64,000 nucleotides of DNA from Massospora cicadina (GCA_022478985.1 JAKSZP010012250.1:1-64000), one strand, 5' to 3'; counted from the first letter of the stretch, positions 10,350 through 22,295 are shown. Numbers and translations: made by a program. The notes: generated from the letters alone by a model not told the origin.

Positions 10350-11395
10350 AACCTCTGTTCAACTGACCATTTTTGAGTGCACATAAGGTAGTAAATCACA
10401 GAGGGCTATGCAAAACGTTAGGTTCTTCAACTACACTATTATTTTGTGAGAATTCACTTTGATGTGCTCAAAGTAATTTCTTGTTGCAACCAATGTCAAA
10501 TAGAAAAGCTCTTCTAGCAGAAGACCGTTCATCAATTGATGAAGCCCCAGTTAGTGTGGCACACATTGTCCAATTGACAAAGTGGGACACTTACTGATGG
10601 GCTTGAATCGCTACAAGTATATCTTAGTAATAAACCATTTGACCAGGTGTGTAAAGACACATGAAATAAGGGACTTGGGGGCGGTCACCATTGTCAAATT
10701 CATAATGAGATGCTTAAATTAACAGCATGGTTGCCCACAGTTCATACTTACTGACAACAGAACTAACTTCACCTTGCACTTTTTATCTAAGCTGAATGAA
10801 CTAATGACTATCTGCGGAGCTCTAACAACCCCATACCATACTGAGTCTTACGGAATGGTCAAATTTGTTAACAATACATTAGTGAATATACTTAGAAAGC
10901 TGACGACAAATTGAACGTTGGACTTTAGTACCATCCTTTATACTGCATCCTTTGCCTACAACATCAGTTATCACTCTTTGACCAAAAAGAGTCTTTCTCA
11001 GCTGCTTTATGGAAGGCTTGCAGCTCTGCCTGCATTACTCTACTCCTGTGTAGAGGATACCGGCGGAATAGATCTGTGATACTACTTGATGACTAAGATG
11101 TCCACACTAATCAAGCTCCAGACTAAAGCATACTCAATTAACTTGGCTAAAAAAGTAATGATCACAGTTCTTTATGATAGAGTGAAGTGGACTTTTATAG
11201 TTTGAAATAGGTGAAGTGCTCTCTTCCATGACCAGCATTGGTTTGGAGAGCGGAAATAGTTATATAGTATATGGATCGGGCTCTTTGAGGTAATAGAGAA
11301 AGCTGGTATGGATTCCTATACAATAAAGGACTCAGAAAGTGGTTGATTATTGAACAAGTGCATGCCATGTTCCTTTGATTGTATGACTAATAGAT
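10350..11395 (+). pseudogene. T2 integrase
   Basis: The zinc-binding part ends at about 10510 (CCNQCQI-like). The core is broken by stops, but the second Asp block FILTDNRTNFT at 10740-10775 is intact. The Glu block reads GMVKFVNNTL, so the catalytic Glu is Lys. The C-terminal segment GLFEVIEKAGMDSYTIKD at about 11280-11340 matches T8 and T10 integrase ends. No chromodomain follows. Confidence 0.75.
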
Positions 11396-14300
11396 GAGAA
11401 AAAAAATAAAATAAAAAATAAATGATTATACATGAAAACAAAAATAGATATAAAATGACAAAATTAAGTCATTTAAATAAATAAAAATGAATAACTGTTC
11501 AGATAGAATCAAGTTTTTATAAAAAAGTGAATCAAAAACATACTATCAATCAAGCTGCTTTAGGATTGCATCGCTGCCTCTGCTTCTTGCAGTGGGACTT
11601 ATGCTTTAATTGACAGGAGCCACATTTCTTTCTCATTTGAATCTCTTAGGTGGCTCAGTTTCACTATGTCCTTTGGAAATTGGTAATGGAAGAGGAGGTT
11701 GCACTATTGGAGGTGAGGAGGTCAGTATCTTCATGTGGAATGACAAACCAGCGAAATAAGAAGAGATTGCAGCGGATGAACTGTGAGATGGTGCGGAACT
11801 ATGTGTCAAGGGTAAGAGTCAGGAAGGCAACAACTTGGCCAAGCGATCAAGTGAATGTGCTCCTGTCCAACCAGGAGAAATGCCTGCAATCCCATACGCT
11901 GGTGGTCACAGGATAACAAGGAGTACACGATGAAGGGGGAAGTTGGTGTTGACTGTGATTGAGGGATGTGTTCTGGACCTAAGGGAGAAGGATGCGCCAA
12001 GCACCAGAAAATCCATGAGGAAGTCATCCATGCTTGGATAGGCATTTGGGAAGGGAGATGATGCCAAATTTTCTGCTCAATGGGCCCACTTCACTTTTGT
12101 CCAATGGCATGCCTTCAGTAAATCTAATTCACTTGCTCAGGATAATAAAACCATGTTCCCAAGGAGCGCCATTATGGTGAGGTACCAGACCAATTTGTTG
12201 GCATCCAGAGCTTCAAACATGACAGACACCCCATAATGCATGCAATTCAGCAGTTTTCTGGAAGTTCACCTCCATCGAGAAAAAATGGGTTGAAGCATGG
12301 GGAAAGGACCCCAACCATCTGGCTAACAACTTTCACATGAAGCAAAACATCTGGGTGACTGCTAATAACGCTGGATGTGGCTCATCAATAGGTAGAAGCA
12401 CTAGATGGCTGAAGCCATCCACTAGGAACCATTCCAATTTGTTCAACAAAAGGCCTCTGCTACACTCCCAACCCAGTGCAACTGTGCTAAAAAATTGCCG
12501 AAGGGCACGTGCAAGAACATCAAATGGCTGCCAAATTGGGAAGGAACTCCTCGTGGGCCCAAACTATTACAGCATCTACTTCTGGCACCCCTTGTATCTC
12601 AGAATAAGTGAGATTTGGGGTAGTGTATTCAACCTGGGTTGCGCACAATTGTGACATACTATACTGAAAGAAATAATTTTGGGCTTGGGGATCTGTTGTT
12701 GTTGAGATTCAGAAAACATTGGAAGAACGTTTGAAGAAGTGGTTCTGAAGACTTATCATCCAGTCATGGAGGGGATAATGTTAGAAAATTAATATGACTT
12801 GATGATAAGCCTAAATTTACAATGGCTGATCATTGGTTATCCATCAAGATTGAGTTTAGATTATATAATAGTTTCCATGATTTGATATGGGTTGATGATA
12901 AACGACTCAACCTTGGCCAAAATATGGGGATTTTGCCAATACTCCCAATGATGAGAAATGTATAATGAAATTGGATAAGCAAAGTCACTGCATAAATGAG
13001 CTGAAGATTGGCTAAAGAGATGAATGAAAAGAGGAAAACAAAGAGTGGAGTGAGAGGTCTTTTAGTTGATAACATGTAGTGGATTCTATGGTGTAACAAT
13101 GAGAAGGGTAATTGTGGTGTGGACTCTGCCATTAAAGTAAAGTAGTTTACTGAAGCCTTTGGTTTCATTTTATATTTCATTACGCATGGTTAAGGAATTA
13201 AGACTCTCATATTGACTTTCCGTTGCATCAGTGGGAAAACTTCACGTGCAACCCTTTGGCAGATTACAACTTATTCTGCCAGATTTTACAATAAGCTGTA
13301 AGAGAATGAACATCAGATGCAAAAGCAGTGGGTTTAGGTGATCCAAATTCAACTTCAGGAGAAACAGAGAGCTATAGCATAGAAAAGTGAGTTATACATA
13401 AAGATATATTATCTGGTCACGGGATTACTACCTATGGGTGGCAAGTTGGTTAGCGCTTCATCTGTAGAATACATACTAGGGTTTAAAATAATGAAGCGTC
13501 CAGCTTAGTAAATATAGCTAAAGCATTATGGTTTTTTGATTTGTAGTGCCATAGATAGTTGCATTATTACTGGAAGCTTATGATTTATCAGATCTAAGTG
13601 TATGATTGTAATGTTGATAGTCTTTAATAGGCAAAAGTGTATCAGATTCCAATGAATTTAAAATGGCTAGTTTAAGATGTCCAATAGTAGCAGACATCGA
13701 GGCATTCATCTCAGCAATTTAATTAGCGCGCTATTTTCTTGTTGGGCTTCAGATATAACAGTAACATCCAGTTTACCAGCTTCAACAAGCTCAAGTTCAG
13801 CTGTTTTAGCTACTCCAATCATAAGAAGATATTGATAACGCTTATTCTTAAACTTCAACAAGCACTAGTAGTAGTTGTTATTTGCATTTTTAATGAATGC
13901 CAAGTTTCATAATATGTTTCTCAGCCAACTGATCATTTCTGAATCTTATTATTACAATTTGGCTGAGATCTTAAACAGCTTAGTCGGCACAGTCCCAAAC
14001 TATATTGAGCTGCGTGTCAAAAAGCAGTAACAATGAGCCCATTCAATTTCACAGGTTCTTTAAAATGAAACACACAGATTGTCAAGGTGCCCAACAAATA
14101 AATCTTTAACAATAAGGACAGCATCCTAAAAGCTTTAGCTTCTTTTGAGAAAGAGTTTGTAAACTGCCTCCTTATCAGCAGGAGACATGATAGAGATGAG
14201 CATAATAAAAATAAATATTGGTCCAAATTAAGTACACAAAACTTAGTGCTGCTCAGAAGGGGACTTGGCAGGGAGCACCAGTTGTCAGACTTTAGAGTAG

Positions 14301-14880
14301 CAGGTCATTTGAAGGCAGGTCCTTCAAAGATTGCTAGCTAAGACAATAAAAAAGAACTGATGGAACTTGATTAAAAAAGACAGAGATTTTGATCAAGAGA
14401 GTGATTTTAACTTGGCTAATTAGGAGGCCAGAGGTTAACAAAAATATAAAATGTTTAGTGATTTAACAACATGTATTAGAAATCCCAAAATAGATAGTTA
14501 TTAGTTAGGGACTCAACAAACATTTAGTTCAAAAGTACTAACGTCAAGCTTTACTAAAAAGAGCCTTAACAATAAAGGTAAAAGCCCAAAGCTAGTTTAT
14601 CTTATGAAGAACGACTAGTACTTTTTATAGCGCTAGGAAAGATGAGGGTAAGCTTAAATAAAAGATAGGTAAAAATTAGCCTGGAGTATCAATTGTGTAT
14701 CACTTTGATGGTGATTTATCTCAAGTTTGTCCGTTGAGAATTTAGCAATATTAGTTGTTTTTGATCAATGTTAAGTAACTTAAAGTTTTTAATATTTTTG
14801 GGACTTAGCCTGATAAAGTATCAATTTCTGACGCAATATACTAAATGTAAGTCAATATTTTATGATATAAATTAATTAAG
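11396..14880. other. AT-rich region without recognised genes
   Basis: 11396-11560 is an A-rich low-complexity run. 11650-12660 is richer in GC and looks weakly coding (next entry). 12660-14880 is AT-rich with only short frames. On the minus strand at about 13660-13830 a segment reads like a retroelement gag remnant (...LVEAGKLDVTVISEAQQ...), but I could not place it in a family. No LTR pair or TSD was found. Confidence 0.4.
11650..12660 (+). other. Coding-like block, family unknown
   Basis: Base composition differs from the AT-rich surroundings. Several overlapping frames (11650-11916 and 12337-12654 plus; 11806-12045 minus) are open for 60-105 codons. One plus-strand frame reads as ordinary protein over about 11,700-12,640 if scattered stops are ignored, with a Cys-Lys-rich segment (CNCAKKLPKGTCKNIKW) near 12480-12530. 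No domain is recognised. It could be a decayed transposon ORF. Confidence 0.25.
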
Positions 14881-14889
14881 TTATAAGCC

Positions 14890-15140
14890 CCAATTTAAGA
14901 CTTCATATATACTATTAAAAATTCTGAGAAAAAATAAGTGATGCGTCAGATTTTACTATAACAGATGATCAAAGTTGAAATAACTCAAAATTGGGGGCTT
15001 CATCTAAGGCTTTCCATAGCTGGTCAAAGGAGTCTCTACATTTTTAAGACCACTGAAAGAAGACTCCTCATCATAACAGATGTAATAGAGGCTCAGCATT
15101 TGCGCAAACTCTTAGTTAAACTAGTGGTAATATAATACTA
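14890..15140 (-). pseudogene. T3 RNase H fragment
   Basis: Minus-strand translation gives the RT-RNase H linker (AEPLLHLL, GVFFQWS, DSFDQLWKALDEAP) and then VKSDASLIFS, the block around the first catalytic Asp of RNase H. It continues the RT fragment at 15469-16202 once SINE S1 is removed. Left of 14890 the pattern fades. Confidence 0.65.
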
Positions 15141-15161
15141 ATAAAGAAATACTTGGATATA
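15141..15161 (+). repeat. Left target-site duplication of SINE S1
   Basis: This 21-bp string is repeated exactly at 15448-15468 and flanks the tRNA-like element between them. The repeat ends in ...CTTGGATATA. Confidence 0.9.
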
Positions 15162-15447
15162 GGGGAGGATACCCCAGTGGTAGAATAGGGACCTCTGCCA
15201 CTGCCTCCCTGAGTTTGATTCCAGTACAGGAACTTTAGGTAGGGGATGACTATGACTATGTTGGCGTTGGGCACCAATGCCCCAAACCGAGATAGAAAAT
15301 AGCAAAGGCGGTCCATGGAGTTCCTGGCCTATCATACAATGCGCATGGAGCTTTTCAAATTTTATCCTCCTTTCCCATTCATTTGATTTACCCTCAATCA
15401 GTGCAGTATCATCCTCAGGTCATCCCACTTCAAATAAAATATAAAAT
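15162..15447 (+). mobile_element. S1: tRNA-derived SINE (tRNA-Gly-like head)
   Basis: The 286-bp unit starts with a tRNA-like head. An A-box region (CCCCAGTGGTAGAAT) lies at 15172-15186 and a B-box (GAGTTTGATTCC) at 15211-15222, spaced as in RNA polymerase III promoters. Between them, CTCTGCCACTGCCTCCC resembles the anticodon arm of tRNA-Gly(GCC). An unrelated body of about 200 bp follows, then an A-rich tail (AAATAAAATATAAAAT). Exact 21-bp duplications flank it, as expected for LINE-driven insertion. It interrupts T3 between RT and RNase H. The internal promoter would drive transcription. Confidence 0.85.
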
Positions 15448-15468
15448 ATAAAGAAATACTTGGATATA
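15448..15468 (+). repeat. Right target-site duplication of SINE S1
   Basis: Exact copy of 15141-15161. The T3 minus-strand coding pattern resumes immediately to its right. Confidence 0.9.
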
Positions 15469-16202
15469 TCACCTAATTTCAGGTTTCCTCATATGGGTGA
15501 TAGGCATCAAGCTTTTGAGGATATGGATTTATTACTGGAGCAGCAATATGACCCATATACTCCATTTGAGACTTAAGAAACAAGCAAACGCAGGCTTGAT
15601 TTTAATTGAGATTAACTAATATCTGAAAGACCTATTAAAGATGCGCTAAATCTTTGGCAAAAGTTTTTGAGAACATATTATATTGTTGCAGTTAACTTAA
15701 ATGCAAGATATCTTTAAATTTTACCTAATATATTATTCATAGTCCGCTGAAAAGTGGCCAGCGCATTGCACAATCCTTGAGAAATTTAAGTTGGCTGGAA
15801 AAATCCTAAAAGGATAATAATTGTGCACTTTTATTGACCTTTGGGAGGCAGGTCAATCTTCCTGTATCTATTAATGAGGTCTAGAACTATAAGGTATTTG
15901 GCTCCTCCTGATTGGTTCAAGAAGTCATCTGTATGAGGTAAAGAGTTAATTTCTTTTTTAGTAATCTTTTTTAGATGGCGGTAATCAATAACAACTCTGT
16001 TAGGGCTATCTTTCTTTTTTACATATAATTACCAAATTGGCCCATGGGCTGCACAGGGGGCAACCATACCTTAAATCATAAGTTTCTCCAATACCTTTTG
16101 CACCTCCTTTTCACTAGCTTTGCTTCTCTGTAGCAGCCATGAGAGAGTGGGTATTGCATCTCCAATATCAACTTGGTGCTGGATCCCCACAGTGCATCCA
16201 AG
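15469..16202 (-). pseudogene. T3 reverse transcriptase fragment
   Basis: The minus strand carries degraded Ty3 RT blocks. NALATFQRTMNNILG (usual NAPATFQxAMDxIL) is at about 15725-15770, a FSKTFAKDLAHL block at about 15640, and MEYMGHI at about 15560. Nucleotide similarity to the T10 RT at 53530-53990 supports this. The YxDD block is not recoverable. The frame is interrupted by T4 at 16203 and the T3 sequence resumes at 31135. Confidence 0.7.
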
Positions 16203-16207
16203 GTCAT

Positions 16208-16733
16208 TGTCAGTCTTAAAATCAGATGAAATTCTCCAATAATATAACTTGATTTGGGATGAAACAGGCCAATCCCAGTGGTTTGGATTATCAACTGAAT
16301 TTCATAGGTTTTGTTGATGCGTGGTGAGTTGCTGCCCAAACTGGGTTGAGCCAAATCCATAATCCTTTGAGTTGGGAAGTTAGGATCAAGTGGAGCAATT
16401 AATGGACTGAATTAAGTTTATGTATCACCAGTGACTTGTAGCTGAGGATGATCATTTGTATTAATTTAGTATATATGGGCGGAACCTGACTATTATGAGT
16501 TAAAGGTTACTGAGGATGTTTCTGGCGCCTAGTATATAATAATTAACTAATCCTGAAAAAGTTGATTATCCAAACGATTGACTATGATAAAATGAAACAT
16601 AATGTCAGCAAGATGACAAGATATTTCATGTCAAAGTGAGTTACTGAAGTGGTTTCTGGTGCATACTAAGAAACTCAAAAGTTAAAATTCAGATTTGATA
16701 TTTATTTGTATTAATTTTTATACCACTCACCAG
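16208..16733 (+). repeat. T4 left LTR, first part
   Basis: It starts TGTCAG and aligns with 30178-30700 of the right LTR (shared GGCCAATCCCAG, GGGTTGAGCCAAATCC, GTTTCTGGCGCCTA). T5 interrupts it at 16733 and the second part resumes at 29521. Confidence 0.85.
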
Positions 16734-17487
16734 TGTTGGACATTTACCCTCCAGGATACAAAATAAAACGCTTTGGGGCAAAATTGGCCAAAAAAGGGGG
16801 AATGTCAGACTGTAACAAGTCCTTGATGATAATGAGGACAATTTAAATATAAATAACGTTATATCAGCCAAAAAGACCTTGGCCAATTCTTGGTGGAACC
16901 CTGCAAATTGAGGCAACACTATTATGACTACTACTGGGCAAATGGTGCCAAGTTGACAAGTCAAATTTCCTCAACACCATGGGTAAACCTGGAGAGTCCA
17001 TTGAAGGTTTCTCCCCTGGTCACGACTAGTTCAAAGCCAGCACCAAAGCAGGGATCACCCCCTTTTATAGGCTTGGCTGGGTCCCCCAGGGTGCAATAAT
17101 TTTTATAAAGATGGTTGGCTGAAATCTAATAAATTATTACCCCACGGGTATGTATTGCCAAAGATTAACTCCACAACAGTCATTCAGCCATAGTGAAGCG
17201 AGTTTTCCGAGCTTTGATAGGCTTAAATCCCATATTACTTAATTTGGAAATTACAAAAGCCATGCAAACGTCAAGCCTTGACGTTTTAAGTACTTTTATT
17301 GATTTATTAAGTGGATTCTCTCCTTCCCCCTGCGTGGCGCCCAATAAACTACTATAAAATTTAACCCTTTTTAATATTTATTTATTTTAATTAATACATA
17401 TAAGTAGTGAGAAAAGCCCCTCACATTTGTTGTTGGATTTTTAACAAAAAGCACCAGTGAGCCTCCTTTCAAGCTAAAAATCCAACA
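16734..17487 (+). repeat. T5 5' LTR
   Basis: 754 bp from TGTTGGACATTTACC to AAAAATCCAACA. It aligns with 28762-29515 (shared GGGGCAAAAT, TCCTTGATGATAATGA, AAATATAAATAACGTT). The primer-binding motif follows directly. Confidence 0.88.
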
Positions 17488-17488
17488 G

Positions 17489-17507
17489 GTGGTGCTCACT
17501 GCAGGGG
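17489..17507 (+). promoter_or_regulatory. T5 primer-binding site
   Basis: GTGGTGCTCACTGCAGGGG lies one base after the 5' LTR. It matches the motif next to the LTRs of T6, T8, T9 and T10, with TGG as expected for pairing to a tRNA 3' CCA end. Confidence 0.75.
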
Positions 17508-17537
17508 ATCCCATACACCACAAAAACCACTAAAACA

Positions 17538-18135
17538 ATGGAAATAAACCTTCTACTAACCTCCATTGAACTCCAGCTAGCTAGTGCTCTGTCTCGCCTT
17601 AAATGGCTCAAGCAGCACTCACTACAATGTCCTGTTAAGAAAACTACTCTGAGAGACAAGATCATACCTGGTGAGGGCAGTATTGCCTCCTTCCTTTATG
17701 TTTATGAATCTGGGATGGAAGGAGCAACTAACTGGCAAAAATCCAGTACATACTTCCTTGCTTAAAATAAATAGCACAAAAAAGTATGGTCCCCACCATG
17801 GTCAACTTAACACACGGGAAGAGGTTAAGCAAGCGCTACTTGATGAATTTTGTTCTAAACAAAGTTTGCAGCGGCAAAAACAGGCCTCTATGTGCCTTAG
17901 TTTGCAAGAGGGAGAATTGATTATCTCTTTTGTTGAGCGCTTCAATAATAGAGCTCACCTTTGTTGCTTACCCAAATGCTCACTCTCAATGATGCAATTG
18001 TGGCTATCTTGGCATCTAATCCCTTCTTGCAATGCATCTCTCTTCTGTAAAGCGCACGTTAAAACTGTATGGGATATCAAGGAGGCTTTATTAGCGGTTG
18101 CAGATATCTATGAGCTTTTTGCACAAGGAGTATGA
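17538..18135 (+). pseudogene. T5 gag
   Basis: The frame 17538-17765 (75 aa) begins MEINLLLTSIELQLASALS and contains PGEGSIASFLYVYESGMEGA. It is homologous to T6 gag (TPGEGSIATFLNVYDAAMDGA). The frame 17671-18135 continues with EEVKQALLDEFCSKQSLQRQ and an EGELIISFVERF block, so a frameshift near 17760 separates the halves. Gag would build the element's particle. No CCHC knuckle is seen after it, though 18140-19050 is too broken to exclude one. Confidence 0.7.
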
Positions 18136-18139
18136 GCCA

Positions 18140-19050
18140 AGCTTCTACGCCAAACAATTTAGCATCTAATATGGCTGTTTCCTTCTGAAAACCTGCTTAA
18201 TGGAGTTTCCATCACCCACTGTTTCTACTTACCATAACAATAATCAAATGGTAATGGCGGTGATGGGGCAGTGCTCCCCTTCGTCTTAAGTTCAAAAGAC
18301 ACTGCTGGTGAAAGCCGTCTCCCCTTTGCCTTGCACATCTTAAAATTCAGAGCGGCCTTCCCAAATGGTCCCAAAAATGGCTCCTAAGCATAAACTTATT
18401 TCTCAGGTCACACAAGCTACACCGCCTGTTTCACAGAAGCACACAGCCACTGAATGACTCAAAGCTGTTGATTTAGAGCATCCACCTCCATAGTGCTATC
18501 CCCCTCAACCTCTCCTTCAGGTAACTCTAATATGAAACATATCTTCCTGTGGCAGCAAAAACCCCCTACTTGAAGGTGGAAACTTGAGCTGCGATAATTC
18601 TAACGCCTCCCCTAAAAGTTAATAAGGTGGAGGAGTAACACCAGGACATATCATCCCATAAGGAAAGTCCTAAACCTATCCCACCTCCTATAGGCTCCCT
18701 AACCTGCATTGATAACCCCTCTGACGACGAGTCTGAGGGGGTGATGAAGATGTTGGTCGTTACATTTTAAGAGCCCCAGGTAAAGTGGAGGTACCAGATT
18801 GATTTGACCTGGAGATAGTGAATTAGGCTAAGATCCTTCGTCAAACTTATCTTTAAAAAGTGATGAGGGGTCTTAAGGTTATTGAGACTGCCAGTGACGC
18901 TGACCAGCTCATTGCCACATTTCTCCAATCTACCCAGTGCGTTCATAACCTGCAGACTATCCAGGAGAAATACCCTGAAATGGCCAAATGACTTACCTCC
19001 ACTTTTCATTTAAAAGAGGTCCTCGCTCTTCCTTCCTCCTTTTGCGGTAC
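18140..19050 (+). pseudogene. T5 gag-protease linker, broken
   Basis: There is no long frame. Scattered plus-strand pieces include a proline-rich run and an acidic stretch (DNPSDDESEG) near 18700-18750, typical of the disordered linker before protease. Minus-strand frames 18767-19245 have no recognisable content and are taken as shadows. Confidence 0.45.
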
Positions 19051-19059
19051 TTTAACTAA

Positions 19060-19360
19060 AGTGGTGATCATCATAAATGGAGTGCGGGTTAAAGCTATCC
19101 TTGACATGGGTCCCTGGTAAACGTTGTCAACCAAACTCAATAAGAAATTCAGCTGGCCCCTGACCTCGACTACACTCAAGAGCTTGATACTGTGGGCCCA
19201 AAAAACACCCGCGCCATTGAAGCCTATTCTTCTCTGCCCGTTCATTTTGGGAATCTTCTATTGTCAGCTCCAGAAGTGGCTTTGACAATTAACACCTATG
19301 ATTTACTCATTGGAACCCAATTTATGATCAAAAATTAAGGTGTTACTAATTTGAAGTTGG
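19060..19360 (+). pseudogene. T5 protease remnant
   Basis: VVIIINGVRVKAILDMGP at 19059-19112 is the Ty3 protease active-site region, with the DTG triplet altered to DMG and a stop soon after. In T6 the homologous place reads DILGTGSPVNVI. A later block (TYDLLIGTQFM-like, 19300-19330) matches the protease C-terminal part. Confidence 0.6.
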
Positions 19361-19781
19361 GCTATCTCACCATGCTTAACTACAAGGTTCTTCTGATTCT
19401 GTCTAATGATGAGTTTATTAAATATTAGTTTGCACCATTGAGTATCCCTCCTCCGCTTTGTCTCTGCATTACACTGCAGCCAGCAGGCATACCAAACAGT
19501 CGCCTCCCTCAGTGGACGCCCTGGAGGGTATCCCTTTCTATGCTTCTGAGGAGGTGGTCATTAAGGAGGAGAACAACGGGTAGTGAACACAAATATTAGC
19601 ATGCAAATCCCACACAACTGCCTACTGCATTTCAGTAGCATAGAGGGAGTTAGTCCTTTAGAGCCCAGTGTTTTTCCAGGCGTGTTAGCCCCGCCTATCA
19701 TCGACCTATTGACTTTTTGCTAGAGAATCTCACCAAGAAGGATATGGTGGTAAAAAACATCAGGAGATCGGAAGAGGCCTG

Positions 19782-20720
19782 TTGATACCCATTGAGGACA
19801 TCAATCAAGTCCACTGTATTGGGTCTATGGCAGATATTGGCTTACCCGCTGACCAATGCATATGTACCCTACCTTCTGTTCAGATCTCCGATGAACTGAC
19901 CCCAGCTGAGATGGAGAAAGGACACACCTTACTCAAGGCCTACAACGACATTTTCTATAAATCTGACAATGACTATGGGCACATGAAGGGGTGGATGCAT
20001 CCCATTGATGTTGGGGATGCTAAACCCATTCACTCCAAGCCCTATCACGAATCAAAAGTTGAGGAGCTACAGATATGGACGGAGCACAAACAGCTGCTTG
20101 ATGCTGGATTGCTGGTGCCATAACAAAGCCCTTTAACATCCCAGCTATTATTAGTAAAGAATATAAATGGAGGTCATTGGGTAATTATGGACTACCACAA
20201 ATTAAACAACCTCAACAAGAATGATAGTTGCCCAATCCCTCGCATTGATGAGGTTTGGATCAATTCTCTGGGTCCAAGTTCTTTTCATTCATGGACCTGG
20301 CTAGCAGTTATTGGTAAATGTACCTTTCTCCACAAGACCAGGAGAAATTTTCTCTCATTTGCAGTGAGTGTATCTTACAACCTACCCAACTACTGCAAGG
20401 GTTGTGCAAAGCCCCGCCACTTTTGAGTGAGAAATTGATTATATCTTGCAGGATATAAAATTAAGCTGCGTCATAGTCTATCTTGATGATATTAGCTTTC
20501 TTTAAGACTTTCAAATGAACACCTCGCCCATCTAAAGGAGGTGTTTCAACGTTTGCGTGCATCTAATATTAGACTAAAGACCTTTAAAAATACCTTTTTC
20601 CAGAGGAAGTTGGATTTCCTTGGACATTCTATCTCACAAGATGGGATACAACTGCTTTAAGATAAAATCGAAGCAATATCCAAGATGACTGCGCCCAAAA
20701 CCCTTCATGACATCCAGGTA
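19782..20720 (+). pseudogene. T5 reverse transcriptase
   Basis: The frame 19782-20123 covers the RT connection (ELTPAEMEKGHTLLKAYNDIF, then HPIDVGDAKPIHSKPYHESK). The palm follows at 20187-20720 with MDYHKLNNLNKNDSCPIPRIDE and an intact YLDD in IVYLDDISF near 20490. Stops near 20120 and frame changes near 20320 break it. It is closely homologous to T6 RT at 25060-25990. Confidence 0.8.
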
Positions 20721-20729
20721 TTTTTAGGC

Positions 20730-21290
20730 ATGATGGGATAATACCATTAATTTATCCCAAAATTAGCCCAGCTCAGTGAGCCCCTTGTCCGCCTCCTGGC
20801 TAAGAACACCCCTTCCACTGGGGTACTGAACAAAGGGCCGCCTTTGAGACTATATAGGAGTTATTGCAAAAGGCCAATACTCTGCCACCCTGAATACAGT
20901 AAACCTTTCGTGTTATTCACAGATGCTTCTGACTACGCTGTTGGAGCTATATTGACTCAATTAGATGAGCATGGGGTTGATCATCCCGTGTCTTACTTTA
21001 ACAAGATGCTTTCAAAACTGAGTGTAACTACAGCTTCACAGAGAAGGAGTGCTTGGCTGTCCTGCTCACTGTCAAACACTACAGCCCATTACTATATATA
21101 ACTCTATTCAAAGTGATCACTGACCACGCCTCTTTGAAGTGGTTGCAGAATATGTAGGATCCCACGGGGTGGTTGGCTCGCTGTGCTCTGAAGCTCCAGC
21201 ATTACGATATGACTATTGAGCATTTAAGCAGGTAGCGCAACATGAATGTAGATGGGTTAACGTGGCTTTCCCTTCTTCACTTAGACAATA
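20730..21290 (+). pseudogene. T5 RNase H
   Basis: The frame 20844-21101 contains LCHPEYSKPFVLFTDASDY and AVGAILTQLDEHGVDHPVSYF, with the first catalytic Asp (FTDAS) intact. A frame change near 21035 moves the Glu block (EKECLAVLLTVKHY-like). The final TDHASLKWLQ block is at about 21120. The RT-RNase H linker lies at 20740-20840. Confidence 0.8.
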
Positions 21291-21459
21291 GTGAAGCAGA
21301 GAGGTTATACGATCTCCTCATGAATCTAGATGCTTGGGCTGATGAAGATGAACCAGTCCAAAAAATGTTAGCTTGACATTTCTGAAACACCAAGGTGAAA
21401 AATGGAAAGTTATATAAGAAGGTAGGAGTAAATTTTTTGCCCTACCTCCGGCCATCAGA

Positions 21460-22290
21460 GAGAATTCCTGTTATTTTGGAGTCTCACACTATCATGTGGA
21501 ATGGCGGAGTATGCAAAACATATGAGTGGGTAAAAGAGTTATACTACTAGAAAGGCATCTGGGAAACCATAGCCAAAGTCTTGGATGCTTGCCTGACCTG
21601 TAAAAAACAATCCCTCTTCAAGGCCCAATATCAGTACCAACCTACGACGCTGCAACAACCCTTCCATACCTTAAGTTTGGATGTGGTAGGTCCTCACCCT
21701 CAGACCACATGTGGCAATCGCTATATCATAGTTGGTATTGATCATTTCATCAATTGGTTTAAAGATGTAGCTCTCCCCGCCCAGACTTCTAAAGCCACGG
21801 CTACCTTCTTACACCAAAACGTTTACACCTAGCATGGATGTCCCCAGGTCCTCCTATGTGATAAAGAGATAAAATTTACCTCCCTAATGGTCAAGCCCCT
21901 TGATACCTCTGTGGGAGCGCAACAACTCTTTTCAGCCCTTATAAATCATCCACAAATAGTGCTGTATAAAGAGTTAATGGAACCTTGGTCTCCATACTCC
22001 GCAAAATGGCCAATTCAAACCCTCTCCACTGGGATCTGTATTTACCTAGTAACCTCATGGCCTATTGAATTAGTTATCATCACATCCTAAAGAAAATTTT
22101 TTCCATGTATTGTATGGCCAAAAACCTGGGACACCAGCTCTATTAGCAAAAGATAATTTCACTGACAGAACTGACTCAGATAAAGCCATGAAAAAGTTGG
22201 CTCAACAAATCACCAAACTACAAGCAGAAGCTATGCCTAACTTAGCCAAGATGGTCTCAAAAGAAGCCAAAGCAGTGATTGAGTTCTGAA
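21460..22290 (+). pseudogene. T5 integrase, cut by T6 downstream
   Basis: The frame 21581-21832 runs from the last zinc-binding cysteines (CLTCKKQ) into the core, LSLDVVGPHPQTTCGNRYIIVGID, with the first catalytic Asp present. The second block (VLLCDKEIKF, 21850-21870) has lost the usual DNG context. A GTLE-like Glu block lies in another frame near 21980. T6 inserts at 22296, beyond the core. The T6 homologue at 26827-27477 keeps a full triad. Confidence 0.75.
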
Positions 22291-22295
22291 CCTCT

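Larger units (their letters stand above)
6682..11395 (+). mobile_element. T2: degraded Ty3 element, host of T1 and a solo LTR
   Basis: Plus-strand remnants of gag end, protease, RT, RNase H and integrase follow in order. The gag-protease part matches T8 on the minus strand at 43118-44030 closely enough to place T2 and T8 in one family (shared LLYQQ..., VLT.AQAK and ...EHQMVYGT... blocks). The 5' part lies left of the window. No 3' LTR or polypurine tract is visible after the integrase end near 11395, so the right end is truncated or too diverged to see. Confidence 0.75.

Noticed and set aside
12830..13180. 116-codon membrane protein gene on the minus strand
   Set aside because: AT-rich DNA gives a hydrophobic frame here; no homologue, no conserved copy and no gene context.
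15162..15235. A functional tRNA-Gly gene
   Set aside because: The A-box and B-box are present, but the acceptor ends do not pair (GGGGAGG has no complementary partner near 15230) and exact 21-bp direct repeats enclose a longer unit. It is the head of a SINE.
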